Shown: one piece after another, positions 23,943-32,548 of the stretch
Numbering within the stretch: the stretch's first letter is position 1
How the letters are laid out: every line of letters starts with the position of its first letter
Assembly: GCA_900772775.1 (NCBI GenBank)
Contig: CAAGRW010000176.1
Coordinates: forward strand, 1 to 37,570
Reading direction: 5' to 3'
From: Candidatus Rifleibacteriota bacterium
GTDB taxonomy: Bacteria > Vulcanimicrobiota > Xenobia > Xenobiales > Xenobiaceae
DNA length: 37,570 nucleotides
The notes under the pieces: model-generated
What the model saw: only the letters and a program-made list of their open reading frames with translations
What the model was told of the DNA's origin: nothing
The model's database searches: none
Made by a program: the position numbers and the translations under genes

Positions 23943-25790
23943 TTAGGAGCGACGCTCACGCGGTACGCGAATACGCTTCACGCCTCCGTCATTTTTTCTA
24001 TCATAGGAGCGGCCGGCGAAACGCTCGCCATTGCCACGCTCGAAACGGTTGCTGCGGCTGCCGAAACGCTCAGGGCGACGTCCGTCGCGACCAGAAGAGA
24101 AGCGGTCGCTGCGTTTTTCACCATGGCTGAAACTCTTTTCACCGGAGCGGCGCTCGCCATAGCCAGAACGACCAGAAGAGAAACGCTCACTGCGCTTGTC
24201 ACTGCGACCGCCAAAACGATCGTCGCGACGGCCTTCACGACCAGCATAGCGATCGTTGCGTTTGTCAGCGCGACCTTTGTGCTCAAACTTGCGATCGGTG
24301 CGACGAGGATAGCGTTCAGAGCGACGTTCGTCATCTTCACGACGGCCATAACCTCTATCGTTTTGACGATAGGCCATATCGAAACGGCGAGGGTCATCTT
24401 TAGCAAATTCACGAGGAGCACGTCCACCTTGATCGCGGTCGTCGCGCTCATAGTCGCGGCGAACCAAACGAGCAGCCCAACGAGGGGCGCGTCTGGTTTC
24501 GGCAGCAGCTTCGGGAGCAGCTTCAGGAGCATTTTCGCTAGCAGGCTCAGCCTTTTCTTCGGCGGAACGCTCTACGATGCGCACATGCTCAGCTTTAGGA
24601 GCAGCTTCGGGAGCAGAGAAATCTTGTTCGTCTAAAGAGACGGCAGCTACGGGAGCTTCAACAGGCTGAGCTTCGACAGCGGCAGCAGGCTCGATATCTT
24701 CAGCGGCAGCTTCGCTGTTAAACTCAGGAACTACAGGTTTTTCACGACGGGTATAATTGCGCAATTCTTCCTTGGCATAGTCGGCATAATGGCTTTCCAT
24801 ACTGGCAGGACGAGCCGCTGCACGCTCTCTGGAAGCGGCTTTGCGCAACATACGTCCCATGCTAGGCAATCTTCTGATAGCGTCGCCAATACCATCTAAA
24901 ACGTAGGTGGAAATATCAGTAGGCAAAACACCGCTGGGGCCAACCAAGACGTTGGGCTGGAAGAATTCTTCGGCGTACTTTTCAAAGTAGGCGTTAATCT
25001 TGTTGGGGCTCTCATAGGCTATAGTCTCATGGTTGATACCGCCTATCACAGAGCGCTTCCACTCGGCAATACCGTTGCGCAAAGATTGCTTGGCTGCAAA
25101 GTGAGGCCAACTGACTACCTGAGTTTTGTAAGATTCAAGTGTATCGAAATAGAGACGTTTACTATCGATACGCAAAATGTTAAACGGAGCGGAGGAAGCA
25201 GCTTCCAGCACTCTGTTGTTATAAGGCTGGCAAAGTTCTTCGTGACTCAAAGGATCGAGCACATCATAGGCAGCCTCAGTTAAGGTAAAGAAGATACCTT
25301 TAATGCCAAGTTCCATGGCTTTTTGTACATACTTTACCTGAGAAGCAGAAATAATATCTAAAGCGGCTTTGACTATTTCTGGGCGGCGTCTAGCCGTAGT
25401 CAAGACCATATCAGGACTAGACAATTTGCATAAAACTGTCCAGGGGCTGTCCACAGAATCGACAACCCAAACATCATCACTCTTTAAAGAGCGCACAATC
25501 TTGTCCAAAGCTCTCAACTGATGTCCCCAGTATCCCTCTTCGGCTACGATACAAGGAATCTGTAAGAAATCGCTAGCCTTGTCAAAGCTGCGCAAGTTGG
25601 TCAAAGGATAAGGATATCCACTCATTACTCGAAGATAATCGAGTTCAAAGCGTCTGGCAAAAGCGATATGCACATCGGCGACTGCATCGCCAGACATATG
25701 CTGCAAACCAAAATTGTACCAAAAAGAAAAAGGAGGTCTATCGACCTCTGCCCCCGCCAAAGCGGCTTGAATGCGTTCCGAACTGTTCAT
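23943..25790 (-). CDS. Uroporphyrinogen-decarboxylase-family domain fused to a disordered Arg/Gly/Asp-rich tail
   Basis: An unusual two-part protein. Residue numbers count from an ATG at 25802; I prefer the ATG four codons later because MNSSERIQAAL matches family starts. Residues 5-312 follow the UROD/MtaA/CmuA fold (PF01208-like): ERIQAALAGAEVDRPPFSFW, FARRFELDYLRVM, PWTVL and a C-terminal VLVGPSGVLPTDISTYVLDG. The usual HxCG metal or substrate segment is replaced by NILRIDSK, so activity is doubtful. Residues 355-435 are acidic and Ala/Pro-rich. Residues 436-619 are extremely rich in Arg, Asp, Gly and Ser, with repeats such as KRSDRFSSGR and RRPERFG, like RGG-type RNA-binding tails of DEAD-box helicases. 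I infer a nucleic-acid-associated or condensate-forming protein. No Shine-Dalgarno sequence was found. Confidence 0.8.
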   Translation of the reverse strand: MNSSERIQAALAGAEVDRPPFSFWYNFGLQHMSGDAVADVHIAFARRFELDYLRVMSGYPYPLTNLRSFDKASDFLQIPCIVAEEGYWGHQLRALDKIVRSLKSDDVWVVDSVDSPWTVLCKLSSPDMVLTTARRRPEIVKAALDIISASQVKYVQKAMELGIKGIFFTLTEAAYDVLDPLSHEELCQPYNNRVLEAASSAPFNILRIDSKRLYFDTLESYKTQVVSWPHFAAKQSLRNGIAEWKRSVIGGINHETIAYESPNKINAYFEKYAEEFFQPNVLVGPSGVLPTDISTYVLDGIGDAIRRLPSMGRMLRKAASRERAAARPASMESHYADYAKEELRNYTRREKPVVPEFNSEAAAEDIEPAAAVEAQPVEAPVAAVSLDEQDFSAPEAAPKAEHVRIVERSAEEKAEPASENAPEAAPEAAAETRRAPRWAARLVRRDYERDDRDQGGRAPREFAKDDPRRFDMAYRQNDRGYGRREDDERRSERYPRRTDRKFEHKGRADKRNDRYAGREGRRDDRFGGRSDKRSERFSSGRSGYGERRSGEKSFSHGEKRSDRFSSGRDGRRPERFGSRSNRFERGNGERFAGRSYDRKNDGGVKRIRVPRERRS

Positions 25791-25819
25791 AAAGAACGCC
25801 ATTCAGCAACTACAAGTAA

Positions 25820-25882
25820 GCTCCTGCCCTATCAGGCAAACAAAAAAGGGCAGGAGCTTCGATTTTGTGGAAGCCCTGCCCC
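25820..25882 (-). terminator. Amidase-gene terminator with a competing hairpin
   Basis: On the minus strand GGGCAGGGCTTC pairs with GAAGCTCCTGCCC (one bulge) and is followed by six T, a strong terminator at 25842-25882. Its 3' arm is also perfectly complementary over 10 bp to a further downstream segment: GCTCCTGCCC at 25820-25829 and GGGCAGGAGC at 25848-25857 on the plus strand. The two hairpins exclude each other. The downstream one ends 18 nt before the first possible ATG of the decarboxylase-like gene. Confidence 0.75.
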
Positions 25883-25897
25883 GACTTGATTGATAGA

Positions 25898-28192
25898 CTA
25901 TTTATTAAGATATTTTGAAGCGTAGACGCATACACCGTCGGCCAATCCGTCAGCTATCGACTGACGATAATTGGGATCGCCGAGCAACTTAGCTTCGGTA
26001 GTGTTACTCAAGAAAGCTGTCTCAACCAACACAGCCGGCATTTGCGAATGCACCAATACAAAGAAACGATCTTGTTGAATGCCGCGATCGTAACGTCCGC
26101 TGGCTCGCAACAAGTGCGGATAGATACATTCTGCCAAGGCGCGATCGGAACGTTTATACACATGTAAAGACGTGCCTTCAGCGGCGCTTGAAGCAGCGGC
26201 GTTACAGTGGACACTGACGAAAATATCAGCGTTGGCATTGGCGCCAACATCAACACGAGCTCCAAGCTCTTGAGTATTGGAAGAGCCGGCCCAAGTGACG
26301 TCACGATCTGTTTCCCTAGTCATAATGACATTCCAACCACGACGGCGTAAGTTGTCGGCCATTTTTAAGCAAATATCCAGAGTGACGTCTTTTTCCATAT
26401 AGCCATAAGCATGACTTACACAACCAGAGTCGGAGCCGCCATGACCGGCGTCAATGCAAATAGTTTTGCCTCCTCCACCTATAGCAGTGTAAGAGGAAGT
26501 GCCACTTAAAGCGCCTGAGCCGCTCAAAACGGCCATATTAGTATCAATTTTATCCTCAGAAATAGCCAAACAAATGCTGTTGGGAGCTGTACCTGAACTG
26601 ACTTTTACGCCTACAGCATCATTTAAGTCCAGCACCACGCGAGTAATGGGCACAGGTTTAGCTGCATATTGAGAAATGCGCACTTGTTCAACCAAAGTGC
26701 CGTCTATCTTTTTGGTAATTTTATTATCGGGGAAAACCACATGTTTGAAATCAATAACGAAGCGATTTTTACCCTCTGTTAAGCGACGCCATTCGTAGGC
26801 AACCGGGCCGCTAAAAGCTATGGTAACATTGCTATTAGTCGAGCTGGCGGTGCTAAAACGACCGACATCGCAACTGACTACTTTTTCATTTTTATATTGA
26901 GAGACAGCTGACTGAGGCAAACTGAGCGCAAATTTAAAGTTTGTACCAGTATGACTAACTGGAGGAGAGATTTTTAATCTGGGAGTAGTCGGTACTACAA
27001 TACGCGATACTGCCGGGCCCAAAGAAAATTGGCCTAAACGAATATCACCAATTTCTGGGTGGTTGACCCTTAAACTGGTAGTATCTAAGACACCGCCAGC
27101 CACATCGATAACATAACGATCCGGCTTGGAAAGTTTAAAAGTAGAAAAAGTAACTGGAGCGCTAGCTGTCACGTTTAGAGTCAAATCGGCTCCACTTCCG
27201 TCCAAGCGTACAGAAGTAATCAGAGGATCGATCCAACCTTTACCTTTAGCATTATCTATAGTGACACGTACATCTAAAAAATCTTCCAAAATGGAAACGG
27301 GACAGAAATAAGTGCCAGAAATTTCTCTGATACCGACATCTAACATACGGCCGCCCAAAGAATCGGCCATTTGCATTTGCTCAATTTTTAGAGTGTTCGT
27401 CTTGCCATTGCGAGTTACGCTAAGCGTTTTAGAGCTTTGATTCCAACTCCAAGCCGAAGCTCCGAAAGCAGAAGCAATAGATTTAATGCTGGAAGCTTCA
27501 ATTGGCACAAAGTATTCATCCTCAATACCAGTTGTGCGTACAGTTAAAGGATAACTTTTGCCTTTGGCAACTACGCTGATATTCTTAGGCGAGCCGACGA
27601 CAATTTGTGCGGGCAAATCGGCAGAGGCTTGTTTAGGATTGCTGGCCCGTCCACGTCTGGTAGTATTTACCGTAGTGCTGCCGGTATTTTTTTTAGGCTC
27701 AGACTTAACTTTTGTATTAGAAGACGCTGCCGGAGTCTTTACGTTTGTAGAAGTTGAGCCGGAAGAGTTTTTGCTTTTATTATAAGACGGAGCTGTACTA
27801 GGTGCGGGGACCGAAGGCTGAGTGTGCGTCTTTTTACTGTTCGTGGTATTCCTACTGTGAGTCTTCCCCCAAGGGAACCCCTTAGAGCTGTTAATTTTTT
27901 TGCTACTCCTGGAGCGACTGCGACTTTTAGTGGAACTTTTAACCGAAGAGGTCTTTTTTAAAGAAGACTTTACTTTAGGCGCAGGGGCCGCTTGAGAAGG
28001 TTTTACTTTAGTTGAAGTACTGCTCTCTACAGAAGCTCCACTCCCGCTATTTAAAGGATCATCAGGAATTTTAATAAGAACTGGGGCCACTCCGTCCTCT
28101 TCTTCAGAGGGATCGGCCCAAGCTTGTCCACTTAAGCACAAGCACATCAAACAAGCGATTATAAAAGTTAAACTCCGTAATTTATTGTGCAT
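25898..28192 (-). CDS. N-acetylmuramoyl-L-alanine amidase with AMIN domains
   Basis: This secreted 764-residue enzyme (from ATG 28192) cuts peptide stems from peptidoglycan, typically during cell separation. A signal peptide (1-26, ending GQAWA) is followed by a Ser/Thr/Lys/Pro-rich low-complexity stretch to about 190. A stalk-like domain follows (about 195-310, YFVPIEASSIKSIASAFG). Next are two AMIN-type beta domains that target the septum or wall, the first around VRLDGSGADLTLNVTAS and the second around VTIAFSGPVAYEWRRLTEG. The C-terminal Amidase_3 domain has zinc ligands His584 (DAGHGG), Glu600 (YMEKD) and His662 (SVHCNA), with catalytic Glu724 (VETAFLSN). An upstream ATG (28246) would add 18 residues before the signal peptide, so I prefer 28192. 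A strong terminator follows. Confidence 0.93.
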   Translation of the reverse strand: MHNKLRSLTFIIACLMCLCLSGQAWADPSEEEDGVAPVLIKIPDDPLNSGSGASVESSTSTKVKPSQAAPAPKVKSSLKKTSSVKSSTKSRSRSRSSKKINSSKGFPWGKTHSRNTTNSKKTHTQPSVPAPSTAPSYNKSKNSSGSTSTNVKTPAASSNTKVKSEPKKNTGSTTVNTTRRGRASNPKQASADLPAQIVVGSPKNISVVAKGKSYPLTVRTTGIEDEYFVPIEASSIKSIASAFGASAWSWNQSSKTLSVTRNGKTNTLKIEQMQMADSLGGRMLDVGIREISGTYFCPVSILEDFLDVRVTIDNAKGKGWIDPLITSVRLDGSGADLTLNVTASAPVTFSTFKLSKPDRYVIDVAGGVLDTTSLRVNHPEIGDIRLGQFSLGPAVSRIVVPTTPRLKISPPVSHTGTNFKFALSLPQSAVSQYKNEKVVSCDVGRFSTASSTNSNVTIAFSGPVAYEWRRLTEGKNRFVIDFKHVVFPDNKITKKIDGTLVEQVRISQYAAKPVPITRVVLDLNDAVGVKVSSGTAPNSICLAISEDKIDTNMAVLSGSGALSGTSSYTAIGGGGKTICIDAGHGGSDSGCVSHAYGYMEKDVTLDICLKMADNLRRRGWNVIMTRETDRDVTWAGSSNTQELGARVDVGANANADIFVSVHCNAAASSAAEGTSLHVYKRSDRALAECIYPHLLRASGRYDRGIQQDRFFVLVHSQMPAVLVETAFLSNTTEAKLLGDPNYRQSIADGLADGVCVYASKYLNK

Positions 28193-28442
28193 AGCCAACG
28201 ATCGTGCCAAACTCTCCCACTTTGGCGTCCATTCTTTCCTACACATAGTAGAACAAAATACGCCCCGTTTTCACAGGCAGGGCGCCTTGTTTCTCTTCCT
28301 TGTCCGTTTAGCCTGCCAACACCAGACAAACACCTTGGCCATTGGCAAGGTAAGACATGTTATTTACCGAACCGGTGCTTCAGTTTAAGTTCTTTTTACG
28401 GTCACCGTTTCAAAATAAACGCACCATTTTATTTTTTAGAAA
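28193..28442. promoter_or_regulatory. Divergent intergenic region between amidase and tatD
   Basis: These 250 nt must hold both divergent promoters. I see a CCTTG...CAAGG hairpin (about 28330-28347), an ACCGGT palindrome, and the dyad ACGGT-C-ACCGT at about 28398-28408. No clear -35/-10 pair and no ribosome-binding site before tatD were found. Confidence 0.35.
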
Positions 28443-29228
28443 ATGTATATTGCCGATACTCACATTCATCTTAATAGCGAAGAATACCAAACCAACCGTT
28501 CACAACTAATTGCCGAAGCCAAGCAACAGGGAATGAACGCTTTTATAGTGCCCGGTACCGACTTACCCACTTCCCAAAGCGCCGTAACTCTGAGCCAACA
28601 AGAGAGCTCGATTTTACCTGCTGTGGGTATTCACCCTCATGAAGCCGACAGTTTGAGCGCCGAAGCCTTACAAGGCATAGAAGAGCTCTTTCCCTACGCC
28701 ATAGCTATTGGTGAAATAGGCTTAGATTATCATTATAATTTTTCTGCCCCCGAACAGCAGTTAAAATGTTTGGAAGAAAATTTTAAATTAGCCCAAAAAG
28801 CCGATTTGCCAGTCATTTTACACATTCGCGAAGCCGATACTGATATGTTGCAATTTTTGCAACGCTTTGGAGTGCCCCATAAAGGCGGCGTTGTGCACTG
28901 CTGCAGTTCAAATTGGGAAACAGCCCAAAAATATTTAGCTTTGGGCTTTTATATAGGCATTACCGGTATGGTAACTTTCCCTAAATTAAAAGATGTGGCC
29001 GAAATTGCTGCCAAATGCCCAGCCGATAGACTACTTGTCGAAACAGACGGCCCTTACCTAGCGCCAGTGCCTAAGCGTGGACGTATTTGCGAACCGGCTT
29101 GGCTCAAAGAATACACTTTGCCCTACATTGCCCAGTTACGCAGCCAAAGTGTCGAAGAGATAACTCAACAGACTGCAGCCAACGCTTGCCGCCTCTTCGG
29201 AGAACGCTTGACGAAATTGCTGCAATAG
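28443..29228 (+). CDS. tatD: TatD-family metal-dependent deoxyribonuclease
   Basis: This is a 261-residue cytosolic TIM-barrel hydrolase of the TatD/YcfH group, which acts in DNA repair and 3' end processing. All metal ligands are visible: the D-T-H7-I-H9 motif at the N-terminus, Glu91 in GEIGLDY, His127 in LHIREA, His152 in VVHCC, and Asp202 in ETDGPYLAP. The length is normal for the family. The ATG is unambiguous, although no Shine-Dalgarno sequence precedes it. The tubulin-like gene begins 94 nt downstream on the same strand, and the three genes tatD, tubulin-like and htrA may form one transcription unit. Confidence 0.96.
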   Translation: MYIADTHIHLNSEEYQTNRSQLIAEAKQQGMNAFIVPGTDLPTSQSAVTLSQQESSILPAVGIHPHEADSLSAEALQGIEELFPYAIAIGEIGLDYHYNFSAPEQQLKCLEENFKLAQKADLPVILHIREADTDMLQFLQRFGVPHKGGVVHCCSSNWETAQKYLALGFYIGITGMVTFPKLKDVAEIAAKCPADRLLVETDGPYLAPVPKRGRICEPAWLKEYTLPYIAQLRSQSVEEITQQTAANACRLFGERLTKLLQ

Positions 29229-29322
29229 ACAATCCAATAAAAGATAGAAACTATTTTAAGCGGCAATTTGCACGGCCCCAAGTTCCCAGCACCAAGAGCT
29301 AACTGAGAGGAAGAAAAAAAAC

Positions 29323-32300
29323 GTGAGTAAAGATCAAGTTAAATTTCTGTTTGTAGGTTTAGGCAATATCGGATGCCAAGCCGTACATAAAGCCGTAACC
29401 ACTGTAGCGGAAGCCTACTCTCCTTCAGTAAGAGGCCTTCTGCTGGATACAGCCCGCGCTTCTATCGAATCTTTTTCTCCTTCTCCGTTACTGAAAAGCG
29501 TTTATTTAGATACGCTCAAAGGTACCAGAGCGATCCAATTGCGCTCACAATCTAAAGTTTTGGACAGCTGGCTCCCCAACTTTCCCATGACTTTGGAGCC
29601 AGGCAGCGGCCTTTTCGGCAATAAAGCTTTGGGACGCTTGGCTTTAATTATCAATATTGTGCAAGTTGCCACAACTTTCAAAGAACAAGTCAAAGAGCTA
29701 ATAGCTCAAACTGACAGCGATTGCGAATTACAAGTAATTATTTGCTGCTCTTTGGGAGGCGGTACGGGTTCAGCTCATATCGATTTGGCTTATTTACTTA
29801 GAGCTCAATTAGAAAGTTTACAAATTAAGCATAAGCTTATCGCTCTTTTGCCTTACTCCAAGCAATTGCCTGAAGCCGAAACTACCGCTGCCAATATCTA
29901 TGCCGGCCTAATTGAGCTCAATCATTGGATGGACAGCTCCACTTTACATAAATTTGCTTGCGATCTCGACGAAGTAAACCTTTGGGAAATTCCTGAAGAC
30001 GAAAGCAAAGCCAATAAACGCGACGAGAGCACTGCCGAGATTCTAGCTAAATTAGACATTTATTTGGCTGAAAATGTCAGAAATGTCAATCCAGGCTTAG
30101 GTAAAGAGCAAAAAGAAGGCGCAGAGGCGCAAGACGAAAGCGCTACCCAACAAAAAGTCGATAGCAAAATAGCTCTTAAAGAATCTTGCGTTTCAGCTTA
30201 CGATCTTATTATTTTTAACAGTTTAGAAAAATTCAATGATGATGTAGAATTTCAAACGCTCAGCCACGCTTTAGTGCGTTTAGCTTACTGGTATTTCGAG
30301 GAACCTAACTTATACGATCGCCTATTCCAAAGCTTAACTGCCACTGTGTCCCAAGACGAATCTTCAACTTTAGCTATAAATTCAACTGAAGAAACAAACG
30401 AATCGGACAATCACAACTACGCCGATTTGCATTCTTATCAAGTGGCTCGTCCCACCCAAAAAATTCTGAGTGTAGCCCGCAACCTTTCTAGTCAAGCGGT
30501 TATTTCCGAGCTTTACAACCTCTTCTTCGAAAAAGACTTAGAGCAAGATAGCGTACGCGGTTTAGAGATGGGCAAAGAATTTATTAAGGCCCGCAGTTTA
30601 GACTCTTTGGAAGTTCACCAACGCTATACCAAATGTTGGCAACAATTGGAAAACGGCCTTTACGACGCCGCCTCGTTTATCGAGAAGAAACTGACCGAAG
30701 TGCGTCAAAATCCAATTTACGGCGACGAATTAGTGGCTTATTGCCGAACTTTCGACGCTGAATTGCAAAAATTGGCCGATAAGTGCGAAACTCAGCCAGA
30801 CTTTTTTGCCGCTTTAGCTAAAACTACCAAAGATATAAGCGATGATTTTGTCGTAGGTATAGATAATGTAATCAGCGACACGGTCAACAGGCAACACAAC
30901 GGCATTGCTATGCAAAGTATGATTGACGAAGTAAACAAACAACTTTCTTTCAGCTTAAGCGCTTTGCATGAGCGTACCAATAATGCCAAATCAGAAATGA
31001 TTCGCCTGGAAGAGCAAAAAAATAAAGCTATCGAAAGCTTGGCCACTTTTAAGCCCTCCATTTGGCAAAGGATGATGCGTAAAGTAGACTTTGCACCTTT
31101 GGAAGAAGTGCGCAAAGTTATTACCGAATATTACAACAACGTATTCGTCAGCTACGTAGGACGCGAAGAAGTAAACGCTTTCTTCAATATGATCAATGTA
31201 TGCGAAAACACTACTAAACGCTTACACAAGTTGCGCCAATTTTTAGACGATTCTACTTCAGCTTTAAAAAGCTCCAATCGCCATTTGTATAAACAAATTT
31301 TGGAAGATGCCGACGAGCCTCTGATTTCTTCTCAAGAAGCGGTCAGCTATATTGCCTCCCACGCTTCGCCTCCGGATTTAATGTTATTCGTCAAAGCTCT
31401 GGATCAGCTTACAGACTTCAATTTACTCGATTTGCCGACGAGTTATTCTTTGCCAGATTGGCTGTCTGCTCTCAGAAAAGTGGTAGCCGAGCTTTATCCT
31501 ATGCACGATCCCAAAACGGCGGACGAATTTTTAAAGAGCTATCCCGAAGACAAATTAGATAAAAAGCTGACCGCTATCGGACATGGCATTGCCTCGCAAT
31601 TTGTCTACGCTACTCCGTTTAATTTGCCAAATGACTCTGCACAAAGGCAAGTGCTGGTTTCTTTTGATACTTGCGTCAACCTTGACGGCTCTTCCGCAAC
31701 CGATAAGCAAAGCCGACAGCAAGCGGAATATTTACAGCAAGCTATACAAAAAGCCCGTTTTTCCGTACCGGGAGTAGTTATCGATGAGCCGCAATCGGAA
31801 ACTTTAGATTTTGTAGAGCTTACTAATGGTTTTACTTTGGCCGATCTGGAAATATCAGAATACAAAGATGCCTACTTAGAGTCGCTCATAAGAGGCAGTA
31901 GGGCTATGCAATCTCGCAAAGACGTCAAATTAAAGTCGCTGCTTAAAGTGGACAAGCGCACCCATTTCAACGTTGTGTTGCTACTGGCTTCAGCTTTTAA
32001 ATTTGGCGTATTACAAGAGCGCGAAGATCCCAATTCCTATGACAAAGAGCTGCGCCTTACCAGTAATAAATGGATGGATTTAACCTCAATAAGAGCTTGT
32101 CTGAAAGTTTTTGCCGATCCTGTAGAAGCTTTGCTGTTTGAGAATAGTTTCTACCAAGAGTTATTAAAATGGCGACAACAGCAAATGAACAGTATGGGCA
32201 TGAATGCTTGGCTGAAAGCTATGGCTCCAGATGCTTGGGGAGGAGAGCCTTTTGTCAATCGTCCCGAATCTTGCTTCAGTTCTTTAGATCTAGATAAGCA

Positions 32301-32481
32301 AATGCTTACCTTGCAAGATTTGATGTCACGCGATTTGGAACGCCACTGGCCTTCTTGGAAATATAAAATTGCTGAATATCTCAACAAAGGGTTAGATTTG
32401 AAAGCAGCTATAGCCAAAACGGTACAGCCAAGCGTTGCCGAATGGCTGGAAATGCGTTGGAATAAGGAGCATACCCTGTAG
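29323..32481 (+). CDS. Large divergent tubulin/FtsZ-superfamily protein (Tubulin_2-like)
   Basis: A 1052-residue protein with a divergent tubulin-type GTPase core. FLFVGLGNIGCQAVHKA (9-25) is the first nucleotide-binding loop. PGSGLFGNKALGRLA lies at 93-107. CCSLGGGTGSAHIDL (141-155) contains the tubulin signature GGGTGS (145-150), and YDLIIFNS (293-300) is a later core strand. Acidic inserts are present (about 224-290 and 340-370). The rest (about 400-1052) is mostly helical, with a coiled-coil stretch near LHERTNNAKSEMIRLEEQKN and no recognised domain. It is over twice the length of FtsZ and lacks signal peptide and membrane helices. The start is GTG with GAGAGGAAG upstream. It probably belongs to the PF13809 group of tubulin-like proteins. 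Its polymer-forming ability and role are unknown. Confidence 0.85.
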   Translation: MSKDQVKFLFVGLGNIGCQAVHKAVTTVAEAYSPSVRGLLLDTARASIESFSPSPLLKSVYLDTLKGTRAIQLRSQSKVLDSWLPNFPMTLEPGSGLFGNKALGRLALIINIVQVATTFKEQVKELIAQTDSDCELQVIICCSLGGGTGSAHIDLAYLLRAQLESLQIKHKLIALLPYSKQLPEAETTAANIYAGLIELNHWMDSSTLHKFACDLDEVNLWEIPEDESKANKRDESTAEILAKLDIYLAENVRNVNPGLGKEQKEGAEAQDESATQQKVDSKIALKESCVSAYDLIIFNSLEKFNDDVEFQTLSHALVRLAYWYFEEPNLYDRLFQSLTATVSQDESSTLAINSTEETNESDNHNYADLHSYQVARPTQKILSVARNLSSQAVISELYNLFFEKDLEQDSVRGLEMGKEFIKARSLDSLEVHQRYTKCWQQLENGLYDAASFIEKKLTEVRQNPIYGDELVAYCRTFDAELQKLADKCETQPDFFAALAKTTKDISDDFVVGIDNVISDTVNRQHNGIAMQSMIDEVNKQLSFSLSALHERTNNAKSEMIRLEEQKNKAIESLATFKPSIWQRMMRKVDFAPLEEVRKVITEYYNNVFVSYVGREEVNAFFNMINVCENTTKRLHKLRQFLDDSTSALKSSNRHLYKQILEDADEPLISSQEAVSYIASHASPPDLMLFVKALDQLTDFNLLDLPTSYSLPDWLSALRKVVAELYPMHDPKTADEFLKSYPEDKLDKKLTAIGHGIASQFVYATPFNLPNDSAQRQVLVSFDTCVNLDGSSATDKQSRQQAEYLQQAIQKARFSVPGVVIDEPQSETLDFVELTNGFTLADLEISEYKDAYLESLIRGSRAMQSRKDVKLKSLLKVDKRTHFNVVLLLASAFKFGVLQEREDPNSYDKELRLTSNKWMDLTSIRACLKVFADPVEALLFENSFYQELLKWRQQQMNSMGMNAWLKAMAPDAWGGEPFVNRPESCFSSLDLDKQMLTLQDLMSRDLERHWPSWKYKIAEYLNKGLDLKAAIAKTVQPSVAEWLEMRWNKEHTL

Positions 32482-32484
32482 AGA

Positions 32485-32528
32485 ATGGAGCCCTCCTTCC
32501 CTTTTTTAGGGCAGGTCTACCGCTCCAT
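32485..32528 (+). other. Hairpin between the tubulin-like gene and htrA
   Basis: ATGGAGC (32485-32491) pairs with GCTCCAT (32522-32528). Smaller inner helices, including CCCT/AGGG around a T-run, sit within the loop. It lies 3 nt after the tubulin-like stop codon and 20 nt before the htrA ATG. With no T-run behind the outer stem it is not a normal terminator. It may set a processing or translation boundary. Confidence 0.4.
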
Positions 32529-32548
32529 GTTACGAAAAAGAAGCCGCT

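Noticed and set aside
24123..24635. Open frames on both strands across the Arg-rich tail (also minus 23978-24532)
   Set aside because: They are shadows of the repetitive, stop-poor tail of the decarboxylase-like gene and carry only low-complexity sequence.
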